Part shown: positions 8,437 to 17,500 of the stretch, one piece after another
How positions within the stretch are numbered: position 1 is the stretch's first letter
How the letters are laid out: the number at the start of each line of letters is the position of its first letter
NCBI RefSeq assembly: GCF_900291015.1
Contig: NZ_OLKL01000051.1
Span: forward strand, 1-64,000
Source: Pseudomonas persica
GTDB lineage: Bacteria > Pseudomonadota > Gammaproteobacteria > Pseudomonadales > Pseudomonadaceae
DNA: 64,000 nucleotides
Direction: 5' to 3'
Translations under genes and position numbers: made by a program
Notes under the pieces: generated by a model
Databases searched by the model: none
What the model was told of the DNA's origin: nothing
What the model saw: the letters and a program-made list of their open reading frames with translations, nothing else

Positions 8437-11010
8437 TCAGGCGCCGACGAGTGCCGGTTGGCCTTGATTCTCCGGATGCAGCGGCAACAGCGGCGAATGC
8501 GGGTCGTTCTTGATCGATGCACGCCACACGTTGATCCACGCCGCATTGTGCTCGGCCCAGACCTGCTCGTGCAGGCGGGTCAGCGCCACCGGGTCGCTGA
8601 GCAGGGCCAGGCGGGTATTGAGGTCCAGCCCTTGCGGCCCGACCTCCATCGCCTTGGCCACGCGCTCGACGCGCAGTGCCTCGATCGGTGCCGCCTGGCC
8701 ATGACGGGCAGTGGCCATGGCACAGGCCAGGGCGTTTTGCCGCGGGTCGACCACAGCCCGCACGAAACCGTCGTGCAGGGCATGCCAGCGATTTTCGTGG
8801 GTGTACTGGTCGGTGGCCAGCAGCTCTTGCGGGGTGGCGTATTCCTCGGGGATGAGGAACAGCTTCTCGTCCTTGGCCGCCAGGCCCAGGCGGGTGCGGC
8901 TGGAGATCACCGAAACCGGGATCGACAGCACCAGCGAACCGACGATAGGCGCCAGCCACCACAGGAAGCTCGGGTTCAGCCAGGCCACCAGCGCCGCCCA
9001 GGCGATGCCCAGCAGGGTCTGCGGGCCATGGCGGCGCACCGCTTCGCTCCATGGCGTGGAGTCGTCGTCACGCTGCGGCGAGTTCCAGGACGCGGCCCAG
9101 CCGAGGAACGCGGCCAGCACGAAGCGGGTGTGGAAGATCATGCGCACCGGTGCCAGCAGCATGGAGAACAGCATCTCCAGCAGCATCGACAGGGTGACCT
9201 TGATGCGCCCGCCAAACTCGGTCGCGCCCTTGGCCCAGATCAGGATGACGCTGAGCAGCTTGGGCAGGAACAACAGCACGATGGTGGTGGAGAACAACGC
9301 TACGGCCTTCTCCGGATGCCACTGCGGCCACAGCGGGTAGAGCTGGTACGGCTCGATGAAGTACTGCGGCTCCATCAGCGTGTTGGTCGCCAGCAGCGCG
9401 GTCGACAGCACCAGGAACAGGAACCACAGCGGCGCCGACAGGTACGACATCACCCCGGTGAGGAACACCGCACGGTGCACCGGGTGCATGCCCTTGACCA
9501 GGAACAGGCGGAAGTTCATCAGGTTGCCGTGGCACCAGCGGCGGTCGCGCTTGAGCTCGTCGAGCAGGTTCGGCGGCAGTTCTTCGTAGCTGCCCGGCAG
9601 GTCGTAGGCAATCCACACGCCCCAGCCGGCACGGCGCATCAGCGCGGCTTCGACAAAGTCGTGGGAGAGGATTGCACCGGCGAACGCCCCCTTGCCCGGC
9701 AACGGCGCCAGGGCGCAATGCTCGATGAACGGTTTCATGCGGATGATCGCATTGTGGCCCCAGTAGTGCGACTCGCCCAACTGCCAGAAGTGCAGGCCGG
9801 CGGTGAACAGCGGGCCGTACACACGGGTGGCGAACTGCTGCATGCGTGCATACAGGGTGTCCATGCCCGAGGCTTTCGGCCCGGTCTGGATGATGCCGGC
9901 GTCCGGATTGGCCTCCATCAGGCGCACCAGGCTGCTCAGGCACTCGCCGCTCATGACGCTGTCAGCGTCGAGTACGACCATGTACTTGTACTCGCCGCCC
10001 CAGCGACGGCAGAAGTCGTCGAGGTTGCCGCTCTTGCGTTTCACCCGGCGCCGGCGGCGGCGGTAGAAGATGCGGCCAAAGCCTTTGGTTTCACGGCACA
10101 CGTCCAGCCAGGCCTGTTGTTCGGCCACGGCGATGTCGGTGTCGTTGGTGTCGCTGAGCACGAAAAAGTCGAAGCGGTCGAGGTTGCCGCTGGCGGCCAC
10201 CGACTCGAACGTTGCGCGCAGGCCGGCGAACACGCGTGGCACGTCTTCGTTGCAGATCGGCATCACCAGCGCGGTACGCGCCTCGGGGGCGATCGGCTCG
10301 TTGCCTGCGCTGCTACCGGAAATCTTGTATTTGTCACGCCCGGTGAGCAGCTCGAGGAAGCCCATCAGCGCGGTCCAGAAGCCCGCCGACACCCAGCAGA
10401 ACAGAATGCCGAAGAGGATCAGGATGGACGTCTGCAAGGCATACGGCCATACCTGCACCACCGTGTCCCACAGCGGCTGGTTGACGATTTCGTCAAAGTC
10501 CACGAAAGACCAGCCCTGGTACGGCAGGATACCCTTCATGTACCAGCCGGCGACGATGGTCTGGCCGATCATCAGCGCCAGCAGGATGTAACGGCGGATC
10601 GAACCGACCGTGCGCCAGCGGGCCGGCGGCAACTCGCGCTTGGGCGGCTGCGGCGCGTTGGTGCGGCCAGTCATGCGCCGCCACATGCGGATCAGCACGT
10701 TGGTACGCCATGGCTCGGGCACGACCTTGGTGCGCTTGATCGGCGGGGCGATCTTCAGGCACAGGCGGCCGCTGCCGTCGACGCCGAGCATTTCGGCGTC
10801 TTCCAGCTCGGCGGCGCTGCCTACGGTCAGGCGCGGGCCCACCGAGGCCTGCACGGCCTCGGCAGAGCTGGCGACCGGATTGGCCGCCAGGCGTTGGTGC
10901 AGCTCACTGAATGACGTGCAGCTGGCGAGTTCCGCCCGTTGCTCGTCGCTCAGTGGTAGGTGGGCCAGGTACTCGCGAAGCGATTCCGGCCTTGCGCTTG
11001 AGTTACTCAT
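8437..11010 (-). CDS. mdoH: Glucans biosynthesis glucosyltransferase MdoH (OpgH)
   Basis: An 857-residue inner-membrane family 2 glycosyltransferase that polymerises the beta-1,2-linked glucose backbone of osmoregulated periplasmic glucans from UDP-glucose. After a soluble N-terminus, two helices lie near residues 140-160 and 190-215. The cytoplasmic catalytic domain follows (PICNEDVPRVFAGL, VVLDADSVMSGE, and the RDRRWCHGNLMN form of the (Q/R)xxRW motif). Several C-terminal membrane helices follow (about residues 510-700). It overlaps the mdoG stop by 8 bases, so the two are cotranscribed and coupled. Length and motifs match the OpgH family well. Confidence 0.96.
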   Translation of the reverse strand: MSNSSARPESLREYLAHLPLSDEQRAELASCTSFSELHQRLAANPVASSAEAVQASVGPRLTVGSAAELEDAEMLGVDGSGRLCLKIAPPIKRTKVVPEPWRTNVLIRMWRRMTGRTNAPQPPKRELPPARWRTVGSIRRYILLALMIGQTIVAGWYMKGILPYQGWSFVDFDEIVNQPLWDTVVQVWPYALQTSILILFGILFCWVSAGFWTALMGFLELLTGRDKYKISGSSAGNEPIAPEARTALVMPICNEDVPRVFAGLRATFESVAASGNLDRFDFFVLSDTNDTDIAVAEQQAWLDVCRETKGFGRIFYRRRRRRVKRKSGNLDDFCRRWGGEYKYMVVLDADSVMSGECLSSLVRLMEANPDAGIIQTGPKASGMDTLYARMQQFATRVYGPLFTAGLHFWQLGESHYWGHNAIIRMKPFIEHCALAPLPGKGAFAGAILSHDFVEAALMRRAGWGVWIAYDLPGSYEELPPNLLDELKRDRRWCHGNLMNFRLFLVKGMHPVHRAVFLTGVMSYLSAPLWFLFLVLSTALLATNTLMEPQYFIEPYQLYPLWPQWHPEKAVALFSTTIVLLFLPKLLSVILIWAKGATEFGGRIKVTLSMLLEMLFSMLLAPVRMIFHTRFVLAAFLGWAASWNSPQRDDDSTPWSEAVRRHGPQTLLGIAWAALVAWLNPSFLWWLAPIVGSLVLSIPVSVISSRTRLGLAAKDEKLFLIPEEYATPQELLATDQYTHENRWHALHDGFVRAVVDPRQNALACAMATARHGQAAPIEALRVERVAKAMEVGPQGLDLNTRLALLSDPVALTRLHEQVWAEHNAAWINVWRASIKNDPHSPLLPLHPENQGQPALVGA

Positions 11011-12715
11011 CGGCAGGCAACTGATAGCTCCAGGTCTCGGTCAGCACCTTCTCGGTGGTGGCCGGGGTCCCGTTGGTGGACGCCGCATCGGCGGCAGGTT
11101 GTTCGGCCTTGGCGGTTTTCTCGGCCTTGGCTTGCTTGGCTGCAGCCTTGTCCTGCTTGGCAGGCTTGGCGGCTTCGACCGGCACGTCACGCACCAGCGC
11201 GGCACGCATTTCGGTCGATTTGTTGGCTTCCTTGACCTTCAAACGCAGGGTCAGGCGCCAGCCCTTGGTCTCAGGGTTATAGCGCAGGTTGTTCTCGACC
11301 ACCTCGGCGTTGTCGCCCACGCTGATCTGGCTGCGCACAGCGGTGTCTTCCGGCAGGGCGGCCAGCGCCGGGCCGGCGAAGTCGACCAGGAAGGCCACGC
11401 TGCCGTCTGGCTGGCGGATCAGGTTGGACTGCTTGACGTCGCCAGTGGAACGCAGGGTCTGCTTGACCCAGCCCAGCTCGGGGGCCTGGAACTTCGGCTC
11501 GTCGATGGTCCAGTGCAGGCGGTAGGCGTACTCGAACGGCTTGCCTGGCTCAGGCAGCTTTTCCGGGCTCCAGAAGGCCACGATGTTGTCGTTGGTCTCG
11601 TCGGCAGTCGGGATTTCGACCAGGTCGACGGTGCCCTTGCCCCAGTCACCCTTCGGCTCGATCCAGGCGCTCGGGCGCTTCTGGTAGTTGTCGTCGAGGT
11701 CTTCGTAGTCGCTGAAGGCGCGCTGGCGCTGCATCAGGCCGAAACCACGCGGGTTCTCGACGCTGAAGTTGCTCACGGCCAGGTGTTTCGGGTTGTTCAG
11801 CGGGCGCCACAGCCACTCGCCGTTGCCGGCATGGATCGATAGGCCTTCGGAGTCGTGCAGGGCCGGGCGGTAGTTGAGGACCTTGGACGGCTGGTTAGGG
11901 CCGAACAGGTACATGCTGGTCAGCGGGGCAATGCCCAGGCGGCTGACATGGTCACGCAGGAACACGCGGGACTGCACGTCGACCACGGTGTCGTTGCCCG
12001 GGCGCAGGGTCAGCTTGTAGGCGCCGGTGGAGCGCGGCGAGTCCAGCAGGGCGTAGATCACCAGGTGCTTGTCGGCCGGCTTGGGCTTCTCGACCCAGAA
12101 CTCGGTGAAGCGCGGGAACTCCTCGCCCGACGGCAGCGCGGTGTCGATGGCCAGGCCACGGGCCGACAGGCCGTACACGTGGCCCTTGCCGACTACGCGG
12201 AAATAGCTGGCGCCAAGCAGGGTCATGATCTCGTCCTGCTTGTCGGCCTTGTTGATCGGGTACAGCACGCGGAAACCGGCGTAGCCCAGGTTCTTGGTGG
12301 TTTCCGGGTCGTGTGGCACGTCACCGAACTCGAAACGGCTCGGGTCGTACTTGATTTCCTCGACCTTGGTGGCGGTGACCTCGTTGATTTTCACCGGGGT
12401 GTCGAAGTGCATGCCCTGGTGATAGAACGACAGTTTGAACGGGGTCTTGTCCTTGGCCCACTCGGCCTTTTCCTGCAGGAAATGAATCTTCTGGTAGTCC
12501 GCAAACTTCATGTCGCGGAATACTGCTGGCAGGTTGCTTTTCGGTGCGTCGTACTTCTGGCCGGCCAGATCCTTTGCCTTGGCTGCAACATCGTCAAGAT
12601 TGAATGCCCACAGCTGGCCCGCGCTCATCAGGCCGACCAGTGCCACACTGGCCATCAGGGCCTTGCGCAGCCCGGTTCCGGGGATTCTTGATGCTTTTTG
12701 GGGACTAACAATCAC
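11003..12715 (-). CDS. mdoG: Periplasmic glucans biosynthesis protein MdoG (OpgG)
   Basis: A 570-residue periplasmic protein needed to form or branch osmoregulated periplasmic glucans. It starts at GTG 12715 with GAGGG six bases upstream; a longer frame to 12925 has no equivalent site. Residues about 12-36 (GLRKALMASVALVGLMSAGQ) make the signal peptide, with cleavage probable after LWA. The body FNLDDVAAKAKDLAGQKYDA through TWSYQLPADE is typical of OpgG. A lysine/alanine-rich insertion (about residues 515-550, repeated AKQAKAEKTAKAEQ) lies near the C-terminus and looks like a flexible tail. It is the first gene of the mdoGH operon. Confidence 0.95.
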   Translation of the reverse strand: MIVSPQKASRIPGTGLRKALMASVALVGLMSAGQLWAFNLDDVAAKAKDLAGQKYDAPKSNLPAVFRDMKFADYQKIHFLQEKAEWAKDKTPFKLSFYHQGMHFDTPVKINEVTATKVEEIKYDPSRFEFGDVPHDPETTKNLGYAGFRVLYPINKADKQDEIMTLLGASYFRVVGKGHVYGLSARGLAIDTALPSGEEFPRFTEFWVEKPKPADKHLVIYALLDSPRSTGAYKLTLRPGNDTVVDVQSRVFLRDHVSRLGIAPLTSMYLFGPNQPSKVLNYRPALHDSEGLSIHAGNGEWLWRPLNNPKHLAVSNFSVENPRGFGLMQRQRAFSDYEDLDDNYQKRPSAWIEPKGDWGKGTVDLVEIPTADETNDNIVAFWSPEKLPEPGKPFEYAYRLHWTIDEPKFQAPELGWVKQTLRSTGDVKQSNLIRQPDGSVAFLVDFAGPALAALPEDTAVRSQISVGDNAEVVENNLRYNPETKGWRLTLRLKVKEANKSTEMRAALVRDVPVEAAKPAKQDKAAAKQAKAEKTAKAEQPAADAASTNGTPATTEKVLTETWSYQLPADE

Positions 12716-12942
12716 GAGCAACCCTCGCCGAAAACAGATCATGAAACCAACGGCCAGCGACAAATGCCGGGTTGGCGAGCACTGTTCGGACCCCGTGAGG
12801 GCGTAATGATTCCCCAAACGGATCCAGACAATGCTCGAGTCAGAGTGAAACGAACCTGCGAACGCAGGTCCATGCAGCGCGCGATTATCCAGCAGGTCGC
12901 GTGACAACGCATCAGGCTGGAACAACTATTTATCGTACAAAA
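12716..12942. other. Upstream region of mdoGH, no gene seen
   Basis: About 230 bases between the dtd terminator and the mdoG start. It should contain the mdoGH promoter, which is expected to respond to osmolarity, but I see no convincing promoter boxes or operator. No credible open reading frame is present. Confidence 0.4.
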
Positions 12943-12968
12943 CCCCTTGTTTTCCTGTGAACAAGGGG
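12943..12968 (-). terminator. Rho-independent terminator after dtd
   Basis: A nine-base-pair stem CCCCTTGTT / AACAAGGGG with an eight-base loop is followed on the minus strand by TTTTGTA and on the plus strand by TTTTTG. It lies immediately downstream of dtd. Confidence 0.8.
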
Positions 12969-12977
12969 TTTTTGCCC

Positions 12978-13415
12978 TCACATTTGTAACATAAATGTTA
13001 CAGGGCCATCATTGACCAGGTGCACCTGCATGTCTGCGCCGAATTGCCCGCTTGCCACGTCGGTGTGCCGAGCCTTGGCTTGCTGCAAAAGATAGTCGAA
13101 CAACTCGGCGCCGAGGGCCGGTGGCGCTGCCGTCGAGAAGCTCGGGCGCATGCCGTTGCGGGTATCTGCAGCCAGGGTGAACTGCGACACCAGCAACAAA
13201 CCACCCCCGACATCCTTGAGCGACAGGTTCATCTTGCCCTGCTCGTCGCTGAACACCCGGTAGTTCAACAGCTTGTGCAGCAGCTTATCGGCCTGCTCAC
13301 GGGAATCTTCAGGCTCCACGGCCACCAGCACCAGCAAACCCTGGTCGATGGCACCCACCACCTCCCCCGCTACTTCCACCCGTGCGCCGCGCACACGCTG
13401 CAGCAAGCCCTTCAT
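12978..13415 (-). CDS. dtd: D-aminoacyl-tRNA deacylase Dtd
   Basis: A 145-residue enzyme that hydrolyses D-aminoacyl-tRNAs (first found for D-Tyr-tRNA) and so keeps D-amino acids and mischarged glycine out of protein. The signatures SQFTLAAD (about residues 77-84) and the C-terminal NDGPVTFML, which together form the cross-subunit active site, are both present. Length is normal. Its ATG overlaps the end of pip by 4 bases (13412-13415), so pip and dtd form a coupled pair. Confidence 0.95.
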   Translation of the reverse strand: MKGLLQRVRGARVEVAGEVVGAIDQGLLVLVAVEPEDSREQADKLLHKLLNYRVFSDEQGKMNLSLKDVGGGLLLVSQFTLAADTRNGMRPSFSTAAPPALGAELFDYLLQQAKARHTDVASGQFGADMQVHLVNDGPVTFMLQM

Positions 13416-14383
13416 GCTTCTTCCAGGGGCAGGTCAAGCAAGCGCCGGGCCATCTGGTCGGCGGCACGCACCAAGGCATCGGTGATGCCCGGCTCGGAAG
13501 CCGCGTGGCCAGCGTCACGGATCACCTTCAGTTCACTGTTCGGCCAGGCCTGGTGCAGTGCCCAGGCGTTGTCCAGCGGACAGATCACATCATAGCGGCC
13601 ATGCACGATCACCGCCGGCAGATGGGCGATTTTCGGCAGGTCGCGGATCAGCTGGTCCGGCTCGAGGAAAGCGTTATTCATGAAGTAGTGGCATTCGATG
13701 CGGGCGATCGACAGCGCGCGCTGCGGCTCGGAGAAGCGATCGACCACCAGCGGGTTGGGGCGCAGGGTGGCAGTACGGCCCTCCCAGGTGGACCAGGCCT
13801 TGGCCGCGTGCATCTGGGCGATCTGGTCGTTGCCGGTCAGGCGCTTGTGGAAGGCCGTGACCAGGTCACCACGCTCTTCCGGCGGGATCGGCGCGATGTA
13901 GTCCTGCCAGTAGTCCGGGAACAGGCGGCTGGCGCCTTCCTGGTAGAACCATTGGATCTCCTGCGGGCGGCACAGGAAGATACCGCGCAGGATCAGGCCA
14001 TGCACCCGCTCGGGGTGGGTCTGGGCATAGGCCAGCGCCAGGGTGGAGCCCCACGAGCCGCCGAATAGCACCCATTTGTCGATCCCCAGGTGTTCGCGAA
14101 TGCGTTCGAGGTCTTCGACCAGGTGCCAGGTGGTGTTGTTCTCCAGGCTCGCGTGCGGCGTGGAGCGGCCACAACCGCGCTGGTCGAAGGTGATGATGCG
14201 ATACAGGTTAGGGTCGAAGTAACAACGGCTCTGGGCATCGCAACCGGCGCCCGGGCCTCCGTGGATGAACACCACCGGCAGACCTTCTGGCGAGCCGCTT
14301 TCGTCTACATACAGTACATGCGGCGCTTCCACGGCCAGATCGTGCCGGGCGTAGGGTTTGATCTGCGGGTACAGGGTCTGCAT
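13412..14383 (-). CDS. pip: Proline iminopeptidase (alpha/beta hydrolase, S33 family)
   Basis: A 323-residue cytoplasmic peptidase that releases N-terminal proline from peptides. It shows the HGGPGAGC oxyanion segment (about residues 38-45), the nucleophile elbow GGSWGSTLAL (serine near residue 110) and the C-terminal catalytic histidine in DAGHAASE. ATG at 14383 is preferred because GGAG sits six bases upstream and the N-terminus MQTLYPQIKPY is standard for the family; a longer frame up to 14731 runs into the region upstream of the divergent toxin-like gene. Downstream it is coupled to dtd. Confidence 0.95.
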   Translation of the reverse strand: MQTLYPQIKPYARHDLAVEAPHVLYVDESGSPEGLPVVFIHGGPGAGCDAQSRCYFDPNLYRIITFDQRGCGRSTPHASLENNTTWHLVEDLERIREHLGIDKWVLFGGSWGSTLALAYAQTHPERVHGLILRGIFLCRPQEIQWFYQEGASRLFPDYWQDYIAPIPPEERGDLVTAFHKRLTGNDQIAQMHAAKAWSTWEGRTATLRPNPLVVDRFSEPQRALSIARIECHYFMNNAFLEPDQLIRDLPKIAHLPAVIVHGRYDVICPLDNAWALHQAWPNSELKVIRDAGHAASEPGITDALVRAADQMARRLLDLPLEEA

Positions 14384-14576
14384 TGCGCACTCCGTGTGAG
14401 GATGATTCTGCCGTGGGCCATCATAAACCTGAATTGCGCTTTGAGCATGTGTCGGCAGCGAGTTCTTGGAGCAACTATCTAACACCTGCGAAGCGGCCAC
14501 AACGCCAGAATTTCCGCTAGCCAGGGCTTGGAGCAAGCCTCTGGCGCCCTCGATCGACAGGTATCCGGAGATTTTG
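14384..14576. other. Divergent promoter region between pip and the NEL-domain gene
   Basis: This 193-base stretch must supply promoters for both divergent genes. The GGAG ribosome site of the large gene is at its right end. I do not recognise a hrp box or another specific activator site. There is no small gene. Confidence 0.4.
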
Positions 14577-17500
14577 ATGCAAAAGCTTCCCCAATCGCCC
14601 GCCGCTTCCGCTCGGCACGCCGAGATCATCCAGGCCAGGTTTCCAGAATGGTTGAGCAACCTTACCGCGGACGAGATCAGTGCCCTGCAAACCTTCAGCC
14701 CATCCATGTGGAACTGGTTTGACCAGGCCAACCGCTCTCATCCGCACGTCGTCAGGGAGCTGTTGCACGATTATGCTGCGTATCGCAAAAGCGCACGGCA
14801 ACTGGCCCTCACCGTTGGTACTCTTCCAACCGTCGAAGCGTACGCGGCACCCCTGCTGGCCGCGGCCATCAAGGCCCGGTTCGGTATCGACCTCGATGTT
14901 CGCACGACCTACCTGAATGACGCCCGTCAATGGTTCACGCACGCCAGCAGTACCGTTGTTGCGAGCTATCCGCGCGATATCAGGAAATCAGTGCTGCGCA
15001 CCGACTACAGGACCCTGTTGACCGCAGCGCTACAAAATTTCAGCCCATCCGAAACCACCTTGGGCGCGCTGGATTTCGACCAGCGCATCCGCGCAAAGAT
15101 CACCGCTGGCCCGGCCCTCGATAAAGGCACGCTTTACGACATCGAGCCGGCGCATTTTGCGGCGCTTTGCCGTGAGCTCGACCTCGGGCAAGGCTATCAA
15201 GCCTTGATCGACACGACGCTGGCGGCCACGGACGAACAGCGAATGGCCGAGCGCTCTGCGCTGCTGGTCGACGCGCACATGGCATACCTGAAAGGTGATG
15301 TGGGCGAGGCACTGTACCAGCGGATAAAGGCGGCGGCTGCCGGGCAGTCTCTTGATGACGGCACTCCGGACCTGACCGCCTATGCGCTTCGGCTTTGGGA
15401 TACACCGCTTACCTCCGTGCTGGCTTTCAGCGACGACCTGGAAAGCGCCGCGAAACCACTGCCCGTGGTGGTTTATATCCCTGGCGACCCGGTGGCGCCG
15501 CTGAAAGAGTATTCGTCGTCGAGCGCCTTTACCCATGCGCTGGTGAAACGGCTTGAGCAGATGAACTACCTGGATTTCTTCCAGCGTTTCTTCCCTGCAC
15601 GACACCGGGCCGAGTTGCGACAAAAGGTCGTCGACTGCATCTACCCCTATGACTGGAGCGCGCAAGCCAATCTTTCGATGCGTCAACGCAGCGCCAATCC
15701 CTCGCTGCATTTGCGCGCCAGCAAGCTCGCCGGGCCACCACTGGATGAGATGCTGACAAGGAAACTGGCCTCGGTAAAAAACGATGCGCTGTTCCATGCC
15801 GTACCCACCCGCCTGAAGAACCAGCAAGCATTTGATGAGCGCATCCATCATTTTCTGGCATTCGGCCTAGGCGCCTTCAACGCAGCGGCGTTCATCGTAC
15901 CCGCCCTCGGCGAAGCGATGGCTGTGGTCAACGTCATGCAGCTGGCATCCGAATCCTTCGATGGCATCCAGGCGTGGTCCCGCGACGAGCAGGAGCAGGC
16001 CTGGGGCTACCTGACCGATGTGATCGAAAACGTCGCGTTGATCGGCGCACTGGGCGCGGCAGGCCAAAGCGGTGTACCGGCCAGAGAAATCATCCCTGTG
16101 GAAACCCCTTCCTTCATCACCGAACTGGAGCCGGTGACGATGCCCGATGGACAAGAGCGGCTGTGGAAAACAGACATGCTGCCGTATGCCCACGACATCA
16201 TTCTCCCCGTGGGCCTGGAAGCGGACCAATTCGGCATCTATCACTACGAGGGCAAGGCGTGGGTGGCCATCGAGGACAAGTATTATGCCGTTACCCGCCA
16301 CCCGCAAGACACCGACTACCGTGCCCGACACAGCACGCTGACCGGGACTTATGAACCCAGGTTGCGCCATAACGGTGCCGGTACCTGGCAACATGAACTG
16401 GACCGCCCGCTGGAATGGCAAGGAGCCCGGCTGGTACAACGCTTGAGCTCCGAGTTCTGGCAGCTGGATGAGCAGACCACACAGCAGCTCCTGCGCGTCA
16501 GCGGTACCCATGAAGCAGTACTGCGCCGCACCCTGAGCGAGAACGACCGGCCGCCGGCATTGCTGGAAGACACAAGGCGACGCTTCGCAGCGGATGAGCA
16601 AGCCCGGCACTCTCATCCAGCAAATGAACCGGCAGCCAGGACCGAGACGTTCGACCACGTCTACCTGACCCTGTCCAGGACCACCGACAGCGCAGCGTTG
16701 GCCATCCGGCAGCACTATCCGCAACTACCGACGGCCGTCGCCGAGGAGCTTGGGTTCCACGCCACTGCGCAGGAACGGCGCCAGCTCACGCAGGGCCGGG
16801 TACCTCTTCGCCTCGCCCAGGAAATCAGGGTGTATCAACAGGAGATACGCCTGGCCCGAGCCTACGAAGGGCTATACCTGGAGACCCCGGCCTACAACCC
16901 CGACACAGATAAACTTATTTTCCACAGCCTCGAACGGATGACCGGGTGGCCAGGCCAGTTGCGCCTGGAGATACGCGACCATTGGCAAGGCGGCCCGTTG
17001 ATCGACAGCATCGGCACGCCCAATGCAGCAACACTGAAGATCCTGCTACGTGATGGCACCCGATACCAGGTCCAGGATCATCAAGGCTTGCATTTGAATG
17101 GCGCTGACGACCTCTATGCGTCGGTACTGCACGCATTACCTGACGAGCAACGGGCGGTGCTGGGTTTACCGGGCACATGGCAAAAACAGGACCTGCAAGC
17201 GGCGATCCAGCGTAACCCGCTGCCACGCCATAGCTTGCGCAAGGTGCTGGGAATGCAACCGTCTCACCCAGCCAACGTGCCTCCCATGCGCCTGGCAGGG
17301 GGGCGTATCGGCTACGCCCTGAGCGGCAGAGGCGCACTGGGCAATTTCATTGCAAGGGACACATTGCTGGACCTGATACTCACCCTGCAGCTGGGTTCAG
17401 GCCTGAACATGGTGCCGGAAAACATACTCAGGGCACTGGAAGCGAACCACGACCGCCAGAGCATTCTGGACAGGCTGCGGCAACTTCTGGACGAGCGCAG

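Noticed and set aside
8458..10914. An 818-codon plus-strand frame opposite mdoH.
   Set aside because: Antisense shadow; translation is rich in H, Q, R and A with no recognisable domain.
12716..12925. A longer MdoG with extra N-terminal residues starting at 12925.
   Set aside because: The extension would hide the signal peptide; GTG at 12715 has a good ribosome site and gives the expected signal sequence position.
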